A DNA stretch of 64,000 bases from Klebsormidium nitens (Eukaryota; Streptophyta; Klebsormidiophyceae; Klebsormidiales; Klebsormidiaceae): contig DF237027.1 in NCBI GenBank assembly GCA_000708835.1, positions 62,001 to 126,000 on the forward strand, written 5' to 3'. Positions 24,801 to 35,737 of this stretch are shown here, piece by piece (the stretch's first letter is position 1; the number at the start of each line of letters is the position of its first letter). A program made the position numbers and the translations under genes. The notes under the pieces are model-generated. The model worked only from the letters and a program-made list of their open reading frames with translations, did no database searches and was not told where the DNA came from.

Positions 24801-26345
24801 AGCCAGCAAAAACTTCTTTGTCATCAAACTCGCTTGTCACGATACTCAACTAGGCATACATTGAGGTATAGCTTAGGTCGAGCTTACAAATAGAAGCTGG
24901 CCATGATCGATTCATGAAGTGTCTACCGGTTCCGAATCCATCTAGAACATTCCGCTTGGTTCACACGTTTTAGAACTCAGGTTTGTGTCTGCACTTTAGG
25001 TTTCCAAACGTAATTCAAGGCAGACAGGTGCACCGAAAACGGCTTATCATGTGTTCGATCGCCAGCATAAGGTGTGACGGCAGCTGATGGACATCTTCTT
25101 GAGCTTCTGCGTAGACTACAGGGTTGATGTCGCTTGTGCTGTTCACCAGTACCCAGAAACGGAAGCGCTAAAGGCAGGAAGTTTCCTCTGCTACCAGCAC
25201 GATCAAACGGTTCGTCAGACATGAAGATCTAGAAGACGTTCGGAGCAGTCTGCCTGGTTTGCATTCTTGCCTGCATGTTCGTTTCGGCGTCCAGTGCCAG
25301 GTTGCGCGTGTTCCAGCGTTTCACGTGGAACCCTGTAAGCACAGTTGTTGAAGTGTCAAACGTGCTTGGAAGTGCAATGCACGAATAAGTGCACGGCTAG
25401 CTGCCTTCCTGTGTCCACAGACACATTCAATCTCTCTTTGATCGTCAGTTGCGGGTGAGACACGACATGTAAACTAAGTAAAGCTCAGCGTCCATGCTGC
25501 GTGTTGGAAGTGCAAGCATGTAGATACGCTGTAATTTGATTGATGTCGGCTCATCAAATCATACGAACCCATCGACGTTAAGTTGCCACGAGCAGAGATT
25601 CGGGAAGGCCCAACTAGAGAAGCTGAGAATTTGGATAGCCCAGATGGCTCAGAATGAAGCCACTTGCTTACAATATCACATTTTCCCGACAAGGCGAAGT
25701 CGTGGTGACATGTGACCAGAGATTCTTGCATAAAAGACTCAGACGGGACATCATCAGTGCACCGTCTGAAGAGCGTTCCTTGGCATAAACACCGAAGGAG
25801 AAATCGAACCAGGTTTTGGCCAGGCGGCCGGATCTTCCAGCGGACTCCAGGCCGTATGTGAACCTTGTGCGCTGAGCTTTCCGGCCAGCGGAAAGCAGGA
25901 TTTTCCTTCATCCATAGAGCGAAACTCTTTTGACTAATCCAGTATAGTCGATACATTTTGATACTTCAAAGCGCGCGCGTGTGACTGGGAGCTCACCTCG
26001 GTGTTTCCCGCCTAGAATCGACTGTAACCGGGGATTTACGACAGTTGACATCCAAATCCAACCCACAGTTTACAGTTCAGACCGAGGGAGCATCTGCTTA
26101 CAGCACTACTCTGAGGTAGGAGACTGCAACTTTTGGTCGAACTCGCAGAGGAAGGACTATTCTGTGGCAACATTCTGGCGGATGCTGGTGGGGTGAGACC
26201 AGGAAGGATAAAGTCTCCTTCGAGCAAAACCACAAAAAGGACTCTCTTGGTTGCGAACAGTGAAAAAGCCGTCTTCTTGGCCTTCGCCTCTGAAACTTGA
26301 TCCGAATGTCTGGCACAGCGGGGGTCTTCCGTAACATTAGCTAGC
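24801..26345. other. Spacer between tandem genes A and B
   Basis: This 1.5 kb spacer contains only unsupported short ORFs, the longest a 160-codon minus-strand frame at 25474-25956 with no recognisable motif or codon bias. No clear relic of the tandem family was seen inside it. Confidence 0.5.
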
Positions 26346-27796
26346 ATGGCGTTTTCTGCAATCAGGTGAGCTCAGCACGCCCTCCAAAGCAGCATGATCA
26401 CTTGCTGAGCACGTTTCGATTTTTAAAGCGTAGGATACAGTTGAAGCCGGATTGAAAAGCTCGCTATATCTTCTGGCATGCAAGAATGTACTTTATCTCA
26501 CAGCGGTGCAAAACTACTTGATGCTGTTGACGCTGCTGGAACATGGTGGATTCAGATTCTGCTCCGGAGCTCTCAGGTATTCTTTAGCTCTTCTGACCGG
26601 CGCTGAACTGCAAAGATTTCGTGCTTTTTGGTACAGAACTGGCCAGAGGAGATACATTCACTGATCAACTTACACGAATGCTTTGCCAGCTTTTAGGATC
26701 AGTGGTCGAGCATAAGCAGGCAATTAATGCATGCAAAGTTCTCGCAGGTTTTCGACTTCAGTGGTGCAGAACGCGGCAATTATGACTGGTCCAATGCCAA
26801 AGAAAGTTCACTCCACTTACTCGCCTTTCGCTAGCCGGTCATACGCCGTTCCGCTGAAGAAAGGCTCAGTCCTATGTGGATCCAAGCATGAAGACAATCG
26901 TTTCATGGCCTGCAAGAGCTGGGTAAGCTTTAGCAGTTTACGCAATCTGTGCCAGCTACTGGAATCCGCCAGGATGATTTTTGCGCTTCATGTGCCTTTT
27001 GATTTTGCTGGCTTCATTGTCACCGAGATGTGACCAGAGCCTTCAAAGCTGGCCTCTACAGATCTTGGAGTAGGTTAATTGTTCATGAGGCTCTTTGACG
27101 ATAATCTGTTGATTCTTTCTCTGGTGACTGCTGCTTGCTATTTATGCAGTCAGCCTCTGATTGTAGAGCAGCATCCATTCCATTCTTTTGATTGGTGCAT
27201 CGCGCAGGTGACCACAAGGACTTCATCAGAAAAACAGAAGCGGTCAGGAGCGCCCAAGCAAGTCTCAAAGATCCGAGCTCGGGTGAGCATTCTTCACACT
27301 GGAAACTTTCGATGGCGCTGATCACAGTTTCCGTTCAGGACGTATCGCTCCATTGCGCAGCACTTATAATAGCACAGGGAATTGCTTCAGAGAACGGATC
27401 AATGCGCTTTCAATGGGTTTTGAATGCATTTTGTGCTGTACATTTCTTCAATATATTTGCTTTCGAGGTTGCCTGCTGGTGGTCAAGGGTGTATGTTAAC
27501 AAGCTGTCTGACACTCGTCTCCTCCTTATCAACAGAACGAGGATGTTCATGAAGTTGAGGGAGGTTCTGAAGAGGAAGAGCTGCAGCTGGACGAGTCTAA
27601 TTCCATGCTGGAGTTGAAGCCAGAAGTCACGGGGCTTCCCATGTGCATCTGGATCAGCCAAAAGCACCCTGGGCGTATCTTCGTTTCAAAGCGCTATGGA
27701 GACGATGCTGAAGCTGGGGACTGGTTCGTAATGAACTTCGAAGACATGTTATCTGGTCCAAGAGGGAGTTCGGACGACTCAGAATCGGAGAACTAA
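26346..27796 (+). CDS. Tandem family member B, 176 aa, unknown function, probable organelle presequence
   Basis: Second paralogue, four exons: 26346-26365, 26748-26922, 27208-27282 and 27536-27796; total 531 nt, phases consistent. Exon 1 encodes MAFSAIR. Exon 2 gives FSTSVVQNAAIMTGPMPKKV and a basic, Ser-rich run with STYSPFASRSYAVPL, a typical amphipathic presequence, and ends in KSW|GTAAGC, the same exon boundary as KIW in copy A and KLW in copy C. Exon 3 is a very basic 25-residue linker (EKQKRSGAPKQVSKIRAR). Exon 4, 261 nt as in copy A, begins acidic (NEDVHEVEGGSEEEE) and carries the core: LELKPEVTGLPMCIWISQ, HPGRIFVSKRYGD and GDWFVMNFEDML, followed by a Ser/Asp/Glu tail. This copy best shows the shared domain. 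Function unknown; the aromatic and Gly-rich core could be a small binding domain. Confidence 0.78.
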
Positions 27797-28855
27797 TCTA
27801 GCAGACACGTCAGTGTAGACCGGACATTCTGGTGCTTCCGTAATGGTCTACTACAGGAAGCAAGGGTTTCAGAAGGGATCCATTCGTGGCGACAGCATGA
27901 CTAGAAGGCGAGCAGTTTTTGATATTTGAGCATCTGTGTACGGACGTCTTCGCGTTGATCTTTCCGAGTCAAACTGATTACTCAACCAGTGATCTTTTGA
28001 TGAGTTTGAAGTAGAGCGGCTCCTTGCATCGATCCAATTGAGAGAAGCCCTTGTGTATTCAGCATGGTTTGTGAAGCAAGCGCCGTCATGCGTCAACGAG
28101 TTGCTCGGGTCTAACCTGTGAAGGCTCGCTGGACTTAGCATTGGTATGCGCCTCGAGCGGTGACACGGCTAATAATGACGCTGCACAGATGGGGGTATCT
28201 TATAATGGTCCAAGTAGGAAATTCAGATCGCTAGGAAGTCATCCAAGTCGCCGTTCTGATTGATGAATGTAATCAATGTTTTTTGACATCTGGCCGAGTG
28301 CCTACTATGATCAACCAGGCACAGACTTTAATTCAGGGATACTTGTGAGTCCTTATTTCCTTATTTTAGAGCAAGCGTGCTTGATTGCTTATATTAGCGG
28401 GATCGATCTATACTAATATCTATACGTGACGCAGTTCTGCTTCGTGCAGAATAATGATTCGGAGCTTTCGTCTCAACTTGAATGCTTGGTCTAGATTTCC
28501 CTCGCCTGACGTTCCGCCCACCGGAGACCTGGTGTCAGGCAAGTCAGCAGAAGGGCCGCAATTTTCGCGCGCGTACAACCTTTGCGCAGCTAAGATAGTC
28601 TCATTTGCGTGCTCTCGACGTGAATCGATCCTCTAGGGTCTTAAGACTTTGCAGCAGTCGATCCCCGGTTGATTCTCTATAAAGGGACGTTCCCTGTTGC
28701 GGAAGCCTGGGGGCCCTGAAGGCCCGGGGGGTGACGGGGCGGGCTCATCTGGTCGCGAACCTGAAGAAAGTCGCGTATCTACAGCAGCTGGCCGCCTCTG
28801 ACCTCAATGAATTAGTACCACCCGGCACCCTTTTGAAGTCTTCGGCGGCAAGAGC
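27797..28855. other. Spacer between tandem genes B and C
   Basis: About 1.1 kb between the stop of gene B and the start of gene C. Only short unsupported ORFs are present. A GC-rich patch at about 28705-28755 precedes the exon 1 of gene C by roughly 100 bases and may be promoter or 5' UTR. Confidence 0.45.
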
Positions 28856-30632
28856 ATGGCGCTTTCAGCCCTCAGGTGATGACCAAGATAGCAACATCTG
28901 CTAAACACTTAGTTAAAGCTGAAGGGTTTGATTGTCCTTCAAGAATGCTGGTGGGTACCACTCTTATTTTTGCAGTCCGCTTCTAATCTGATGCGTACTC
29001 CCCAAGTATGACAACATTGAATACAAAGCTCGGTCTGGTGGTGTACGCTCCTCTGTGGTATCTTCTCAAGAACTGTTCACCGCTCTCTTGTTTGCGTGTG
29101 GCCGTGAAGCAAAAGGTCGCAATCAAAGGTTCGTGGTGGAAGCGAGCTTTTGTACGAAGGCAGCTGACGGTGTACGCTTGAAGCAGACCTTCACTGTTTA
29201 CCCTTCTCTGACATTTCTAAAATTGCACGGGCAGAATTTTCAAGGTTATCTGCCCTTAAAATCCTGTGGGCGCCGTTGGCTTGTCTTCGTTCAACAAAGA
29301 CCACGAGACACAAAACAAAGCCAACCAACGAATCCCACGGACTTTGCCAGGTGCTCAAATCTGGCTAGGGGAGTTCCCTCTACGACTCCGGGAACCGACA
29401 ACAGCCTTTCACAGCGCTGCGCATATGTTCCTCTTGGATACGCTTCGCTTGCTGGAGGCTTCGACAACTGCCTCCAGGCATTCGTGCCTCAAAGGGATGC
29501 ACTTCGTGGAACGCTCCGTCCTTGCAGGTATGAAACTCTGGGTGCCGTCCCAAGTTTTCACTCAAGCCGAGTCTCTGGAGGTTAGTTGAACCTGAACCTT
29601 CGTTCCGCGAAGAGCATTTGATCCTTTGGCAGCATTTAGGATTATGCTAGTATCCATGTGATCAAAACGTTCTCGTTCGATTTGAACCATGCAATCTCAA
29701 CAGCTGCGGCCCGTTGTTGACCATGTCTGTGCTGCATCAAACCCGCCAACTTTGCCTTTAAGACGTTCTCGGACCCAATGTATCTCTGGTGCAGAAACAA
29801 AACACACTCAAGGTCTTGGCAAAGAAAAAGGCTCAGCCAGCTCTCACGCGAACCCAGAAGTATAGGACGGCGGTGAGTGACTTCTGCTGGGCAGCTTTCA
29901 GCGCGCTCCCCGTGATCTTTCTGCTGAGGAAGTGGGTCCCTCTAAGTTCGTTAGAGGATCTCACATCTGTGCGGCAAGGATTCACAGCAAACCGCTTCTT
30001 GTTAGGAGAAAAAAACAAAAAACCCCTTGCATTGCAACCAATGGGCCTTTCCAAAGGGCACGATTGGCTCTCTAACAGTCAGTTAACGCGGTGAAAGGTC
30101 GTGCTCTGCTGACCACTTCTTCTTCCGACCAGTAAGGCGAAGCCTGCATGTTGCAAGGTCAAGGCCCGCTGCATTTCATTCCGGCTTTCCTCCTTGCTTT
30201 CGTGCGGGATTTGTCATTTGGTAGAGCAGAAGTTCATGGCAAAGCTTCCGTCCATTTCAGGACAAGTATCGTGAAGAGGTGGCGGCAGTCGACATGGCGC
30301 ACGTAAAGAGACTGGATCCCAGTGTGACTGGGCTTCCGATGTCGATTTGGCTCAGCCCAAGACATGGGGACTACAGCCCTCGGTTGTGGGTTGCACAAGA
30401 CTACGGGGAGCAAGGGACAGCCGGAGAGTGGTTCATTATGAGTGTTGCTAAGCACTCGAAATCTGTAGGAAACTCGGGGCGTATTGACATCGATGATTTC
30501 GAGATTATAGAAAAGTTCATCCGGAAGAATCGGAAGTTACTGGAAGCTTGCTGGGAGCAGGACACGTGCTTCGACATCGATGACGTTGTTGCGCGCTTGA
30601 AGAAGCTTTCAACAGCTCAATCGCAAGGATAA
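28856..30632 (+). CDS. Tandem family member C, 198 aa, C-terminally extended paralogue, unknown function
   Basis: Third paralogue, four exons: 28856-28875, ~29415-29541, 29795-29872 and 30261-30632; total 597 nt. Exon 1 is MALSALR-like, as in copy B. Exon 3 is basic (NTLKVLAKKKAQPALTRTQ), aligning with the INKKEAPTTAL linker of copy A. Exon 4 holds the core: VKRLDPSVTGLPMSIWLSP, RLWVAQDYGEQGTAGEWF, then a ~65-residue extension absent from A and B with two charged, probably helical segments (DIDDFEIIEKFIRKNRKLLE and FDIDDVVARLKKLS). Exon 2 is uncertain: the frame ending KLW before GTGCCG was chosen because it matches the W|GT boundary of A and B and keeps phase. A stronger-looking donor at 29528 (GCAG|GTATG) in another frame would break the join to exon 3. 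Spacing from copy B is about 1.1 kb, same strand. Confidence 0.7.
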
Positions 30633-32250
30633 CGTAAATGTTGTCGAAGTCGCTCCTTCGGAATGTAGTTCCATCTCATTGTGACATTTGTCCCCCATCT
30701 TTCAAACTCAACCCTTCATTCACGGTCGACCATCTCAGTTGTTCGCATGTAGACTTCGCTGATTTAACGAGTGTGTGGCGAACACATCATTGAAGAGCGC
30801 GCGGCCAGCGTATGTTACATTGATTGGGACTGCCGTCAGTGGTGCTAGCACTTCTCCGACTTATTGTTGCACAATGAGTATCTCAAGATCAGGCGGGCAT
30901 TCTAAAAAGTATCTATGGTCGGCTGCAGTGAAACGAAGACGGAACGAAGTTTTGGAGAGCTGACCATGCACCCCACTGATTCATTGGGGGCCAGCTCAGC
31001 TACTCGTTGCTTGTCAACTAGCCGCTCGGACAAGAAAAGCTGGACGGTGCATGCTGGCGCTGTGGAGTAAACTGTCTGTTATTGTTATTGTTATTGGCCA
31101 ACGACATTAAATAAAGTGGCGCACCGCGTGCCGTAGTACCACTCCCCCATGAGTACGCCCTCTAATTCCGGGTTTAAATAACCTGGCGTACTCGATCAAT
31201 TGCCGATGTTCTGATCATGACGGGATCATGACAATATCACGTCTAGAACCTCAGTGGGAGATAAAAAGGCGTGTGAAGGGCGCACGCCGTGAATGTAAGA
31301 CCCAGTACTATGGAGAATAATTGGGAGAAGCCCTCAGAACTGAATTATGGCCATCGTCGACAGCTGGATGTAGGGCAGTTATACGGAGTCCATGCTGAGG
31401 CACGCGGGGAGGCACGCATGAGAACATTGAAGAAGCCAGGCTAAGTCTGGCACCAGTCATGAGTTATGAGACGTCGGCCCGTCACGCTGTGGCCCCTGTC
31501 TGGCATGATGATCTAAACTTATGGGCCTTCAAGTGCCCAGCTGCAACGCGCCGGAGCAAATCATGGATTCTGGCCGACTGGCTCCGCTTCCGTACGGTCA
31601 GAGGCAGTCATTACTACAGCATACATATTGCGTGCGAGGCATGATCCACGTGGAGGTTCACGCGGCCGCGGGCTGCTTTCAAGTTTCGCTCCGTACAGTT
31701 GCGACGGGACGGTACCGCCTGGGCCGGCCCTGGTGCCGCCCCGGCTTGCTGAAGCACCGGCGGCTTGCCGGAACCCTAGATAAATGCCCAATGCCCAATT
31801 ACTATTAGAAGAAGTTCCATTCGAGAATGCATGTGCGCCCAATTTGTAAATTCTGCAGTTGGCAGCGCGAACAAGGTTCCAGCCCGAGAGAAGATGATGA
31901 CGTCGTAATTCAGCTTCTTTTGTACCTACCTGCAAAGCAACTGTACCACGCTTTTCAGCTCACATTTTTCGTGTCTTCTGAGACTGCACGCCAAGTTTCT
32001 CAGCCTGTTCGGCAAATGCTTTGAGAATAAGGCCCAAGATTGACCACGAAAATGATTGGCCTTTGTCATTGAGTCGCCCGTCAAATCATGAGCATAGCTT
32101 TCTAAGCTGTTAAAGACAGGTCGGGTGCTCCAGAGGTTCAGGTTGGTTGAAAGAGGGGTTCCACTCGAAGGGCAGGGAATCATCTAGGACCCCAAGCATC
32201 ATGGTCAGCAAGTTTTTTACGTTTCACTCTCTCGTCAGAGCTGTCCAGCC
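30633..32250. other. Intergenic region with short TTATTG microsatellite
   Basis: No gene is supported in this 1.6 kb. A short (TTATTG) run at about 31077-31096 opens a stretch to about 31480 with a TATA-like gataaaaaggcg at 31260 and several short palindromes. It could be a degraded mobile element end, but I find no paired copy, target duplication or coding domain. Confidence 0.4.
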
Positions 32251-33540
32251 ATGTCTATAGCTGCTCAGGGCATCAGGAGCCTAGGGTTTAGCAGAAGAAG
32301 GTCAGGCGATGATGCGAGCAATACCTCAGAGGAACATGGTCGAGCTTTCCGGCATGGAGCTGACTCAAGGGCGATCCAGTCCTCGCTGGACTTTCGGTCG
32401 AGGAGCGAAACACCGTGCCACTCTCAGATCTCGCCTGACATTCGTTCTGTCAGCCCATCGCCTGGTAAAGTCAGACGTGAGGCGTTCACCAATGTAGCGA
32501 CAGAACTTGCAAGCCCAGAGGCAGCTGTCCCTTCTTTCTTTGGTCAGAGAGAAGGCGAACGGGCTCTCCGTTCCAGCCAGCAGATAGTTCCGAGAAGATC
32601 TTACTCTAATGCGAGCTCAGCAACCGCTGCCGCAAAGCCAAACGACGCCAAGTTCTGGTTCACGAAAGCGAAGGCAGTTTACAGCTGTCGGCCATTTTCT
32701 CCAAAGAAGAAGCAAGGGGCGCCATTGAAGCCCAAGGGGCCTGCTCGCCGCTCGGCAAGCTTTGCCTCTGTTTGGCCAATCACGGGGATCGGGGATGGCG
32801 TTCCGCACAGGCAAAATGTCAATCTGACGAATTACAGTGATGATACTGTGGAAGATACCGTATGCAAATATGAGACTGCAACGGTAGGAGGAAGCTCAGC
32901 TGTAGGTTCCGAAGGAAGGCCGGATGATGAAAGCTCAGGACAACTAGACTCGGCTGGCTGTTCCTTCGAACAGCTGGCGTCAGACACTAGCGCAGCAAAT
33001 GCAGCTGCAAATCAAAGTAGGTACACTGCGTGCAGAAGTGGTATTGCGGCAGAGCATCCGCACAGATATGAGCCAGCTGAAAGTCATGTGTACACCAGGA
33101 TTGAGTCAGGCAGAATTGCAAGCACCAGCAGCCCGTCCCCTCCCCCCCGCTCGCCCGCCCGCTACTTACCCCGCCGCAGCAAGAGCGTCACAGATGCTGA
33201 CATCAGGCCCCCCTTCTATCCCCAGCCTGGCATCAAAGACGGCGAAAGCCTGCTCGAAACTCTGCCCCAGGGGGGGCTCTATGAGAGCACGCTTGAGCCA
33301 CCCCACGACGGCTCAGCTTCGCGCCTGCGACATGCAAAGTCATTGACAGTTGTGACTCTCCTTGGGGGTGACTCGGATGATGAGCAGAGAGGGCGCCGCC
33401 AGGGGCGGCGGAGGACCTGGAGTTCGCTGCAGCTAGGACAAAGCTTGAGGGGCGATCTGGAGGCCTCTCCGCCTTCCTCTCCTTTGGGGAGGAGCAGGTC
33501 GAAGACCGGGAAGAGATCCTTCACGAGCAAGTTCGGGTGA
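32251..33540 (+). CDS. Ser/Arg-rich, probably disordered 429-aa protein, unknown function
   Basis: A single uninterrupted 429-codon frame from an ATG at 32251, the longest plus-strand ORF here and intronless, unlike its neighbours. Composition is dominated by Ser, Arg, Pro, Ala and Gly, with no transmembrane segment or globular domain that I can see. Repeated basic-Ser motifs suggest phosphorylation or 14-3-3 sites: FSRRRSGDD, VPRRSYSNAS, PARRSASFAS, YLPRRSKSVTD, LRHAKSLTVV and RRTWSSLQL. A proline patch (SPSPPPRSPARYLP) sits about two thirds in, an acidic switch GGDSDDEQ near residue 375, and the tail is basic (RSRSKTGKRSFTSKFG). It resembles plant regulatory or cytoskeletal scaffold proteins in composition only; I do not assign a function. 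The coherent bias along 1.3 kb supports a real gene. Confidence 0.72.
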   Translation: MSIAAQGIRSLGFSRRRSGDDASNTSEEHGRAFRHGADSRAIQSSLDFRSRSETPCHSQISPDIRSVSPSPGKVRREAFTNVATELASPEAAVPSFFGQREGERALRSSQQIVPRRSYSNASSATAAAKPNDAKFWFTKAKAVYSCRPFSPKKKQGAPLKPKGPARRSASFASVWPITGIGDGVPHRQNVNLTNYSDDTVEDTVCKYETATVGGSSAVGSEGRPDDESSGQLDSAGCSFEQLASDTSAANAAANQSRYTACRSGIAAEHPHRYEPAESHVYTRIESGRIASTSSPSPPPRSPARYLPRRSKSVTDADIRPPFYPQPGIKDGESLLETLPQGGLYESTLEPPHDGSASRLRHAKSLTVVTLLGGDSDDEQRGRRQGRRRTWSSLQLGQSLRGDLEASPPSSPLGRSRSKTGKRSFTSKFG

Positions 33541-35336
33541 GTGTCTCCGGTGCAGAAGAAAAGAGACGTGTTGGCATTTTTCCTCTGGTGGGTGTGTGGT
33601 AACTGGCAGTACGCACTGTTTGGTAGCTGGGATGGTAAACGAGCCGCCCATCCCTCCGTTTGCTTGGGTGTCAGCTTGGCTTGTTCCTCACACCTCAGCT
33701 CACACCCTGCTTGGATCACTGTGATTCTCACTATTGCAATTGTATCAAACCTCATGTAACTCTCAAACAAAGTAGACATTGCTGCATGTTCGCACACGAC
33801 CTCCAGGGAAAGAACAGACTTGGTGGTAAAAGCTCGGACTTAAACTACTGGAAACTGCAGAGGAGCGGTATATTATTGAAGGATCCCACGCTTACTGGAG
33901 ACGTGTTATGAGATGAATCTCCCGTCGCTGCTGAAAACATGCTGAAGGTTGTGTCTCAGCCATTGATATTGGGATGGCGCTTACGAGACGGCATTCGTAG
34001 GCACTGAACCCGTCCCTCCAATCGAGCGGGTATTGATGCTTGTCAAGAATGTCCGCCTCTCGTGATAGTCTTTCCTTTCTCGCTTCTTCAAGCCTTCTGC
34101 TGCTGCCGCTCCATGACAAAGACACCTTTTCCAAGTGGATTGGAGTACGACAATTGTCAAGTTGTTTCCCATGAACATAGCCATTTTGCCTCTGTAGAAC
34201 CGTTTGCAATCACTGATTCTCTTCCGTGTTCTCCTCGAGCATGGACCGACGAAGCAGCCACATGCATAACAACGTTCATCGGAAAAGCAGGCTCTGTCTT
34301 TTGTTCATAGTAAAAGTATAGCTGCACAACCAAGGATTTTCTTTCCTCTCCTGCCGTTGCGCAGATCGAGCCGGCATCGGAAGCGCAGTTATTTGGCCGG
34401 CAGTGATCCAAGCTTCCGAGGCGTTTCCGGTAAGACGTTCCGTCCATGTTCCGTGCTGAACCCCTCTGAACAATCTTGACAACCTGAGAAAGGTTAGTTC
34501 CAACCGGGAACACGATCTGGACTTTCATTGGCGCTTTTGAGCCAATTGGCGATGAGATTTCAGGAACTGTAACCGCTTGACTCCTATTGGTCGATGGAGG
34601 GTGTTGCTGTACATAGGATAAGCCTCTACGAGAGAACCTGTGATGACGTCTGACGGGTCGAGCATTGAAATGCTCTTTCAAAGGTTGATCTTCATGCGAC
34701 CCTCTGGAGCTTTGGATGCTAAGGCTTTTGCAATTCTAACCGACGGAAACCATGCAATTGGAATATACAACCCAAACGGGCCGCTCCTGCTTGACTGCTT
34801 TACTCTTGCCCCAAAGACATGCCCATCGGCACGTCACTGCCAAAGACTCTCGGCTGTGACGTCATTCCGTTCGTCATCCTGCAGAGGAGCACAGTCGCAC
34901 GTCGCTTGATGGTACAATTGCGTTCGAGGTTAGTCGTCCCCGCCGCGCTTTGTTCGGACTTCGATCACAGCTGCTTTCCGGACTTCCGTTCTGAGAGCCC
35001 GAACTTCTGGAAGACATTCCAAGATGGATGTCTCGAAATACAGCTGTTTGCGTCAAACTTGGCATCCGGTTCCACCATTCCGAGTCCTCCGCGCATGGTC
35101 CTGATCTTGAGCCGTTCGATGCCTTCCCTTGTCGTCGATCGGACGGTCCAAGGTCAGGAACCACGCTCTCAACTTGAACGTCGGATCTTGAAGTGGGTTC
35201 CCAAAGGTCTCCAATTTCGTACTCGAGAGGCCTCTAAGTTTTGTTATCGGCGGACGAGACTTTAAGAATTCAGCCAGTCTCGCACATCAACACCTTCTAC
35301 AAGGGGCGTGGACTCGCATTTCAGAGCTCAATGTAA
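33541..35336. other. Region between the 429-aa ORF and the coiled-coil gene; 5' exons likely hidden
   Basis: This 1.8 kb should contain the promoter and first exon(s) of the coiled-coil/EF-hand gene, because its first recognisable exon (35738) starts in phase 0 in mid-protein. ORFs at 34640-34909, 34819-35265 (plus) and 34157-34681 (minus) have no recognisable motif, so none is called. Confidence 0.4.
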
Positions 35337-35737
35337 ACTGTCCGAACATAGAAAACCAGGATAGGCATTTGACCAGATCTACGGTTTGCGGATCTCAAAG
35401 CTTATCGTGGACTGTCCAATGTAAGAAATCAGGTTATGCATTTGACCAGATTTGCGATTTGCGGCTGCTGAATGCGGAGCGGTCGGTCAGGGCATGTGCC
35501 GTGGAAGACCGGCCGTCGCGCAAGGGGATGGAGCTCTGGTATACTGTCCAAATTTGAGAATCAGGTTACGCATTTGACCAGATTTTTGGTTCGCGACTCA
35601 GTTAAATGCGGAGCGGTCAGTCAGGGCCTGGGCCGCAGAAAACCGACCGCCGCTGAAGAGGATGGAGCTTTCGTAAACTGTCCGAATGTAAGAAATCAGG
35701 TAACATGCTTAACCAGATCTGTGGTTTATGGTTGCAG
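35337..35737 (+). repeat. Tandem ~133-bp intron/exon-edge repeat before coiled-coil exon
   Basis: Units begin near 35337, 35408, 35542 and 35675, each with a variant of ctgtccgaatgtaagaaatc, then aggt(t)a(c/t)gcatttgaccagat. Units two and three also carry about 70 bp like the start of the real exon at 35738 (aatgcggagcggtcggtcag and the RP-P-KGM codons), then stop abruptly. The unit starting 35675 runs into the intact exon. Confidence 0.85.

Noticed and set aside
25474-25956. 160-codon minus-strand ORF between tandem genes A and B
   Set aside because: No motif, no codon bias, no splice partners, and mixed composition typical of random open frame.
31077-31480. Solitary LTR or other retroelement end
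   Set aside because: A microsatellite and TATA-like string are present, but no terminal repeat pair, primer-binding site, target duplication or second copy was seen.
34157-34681. 174-codon minus-strand ORF before the coiled-coil gene
   Set aside because: No recognisable domain and no supporting splice structure; probably chance in a 5' flanking region.
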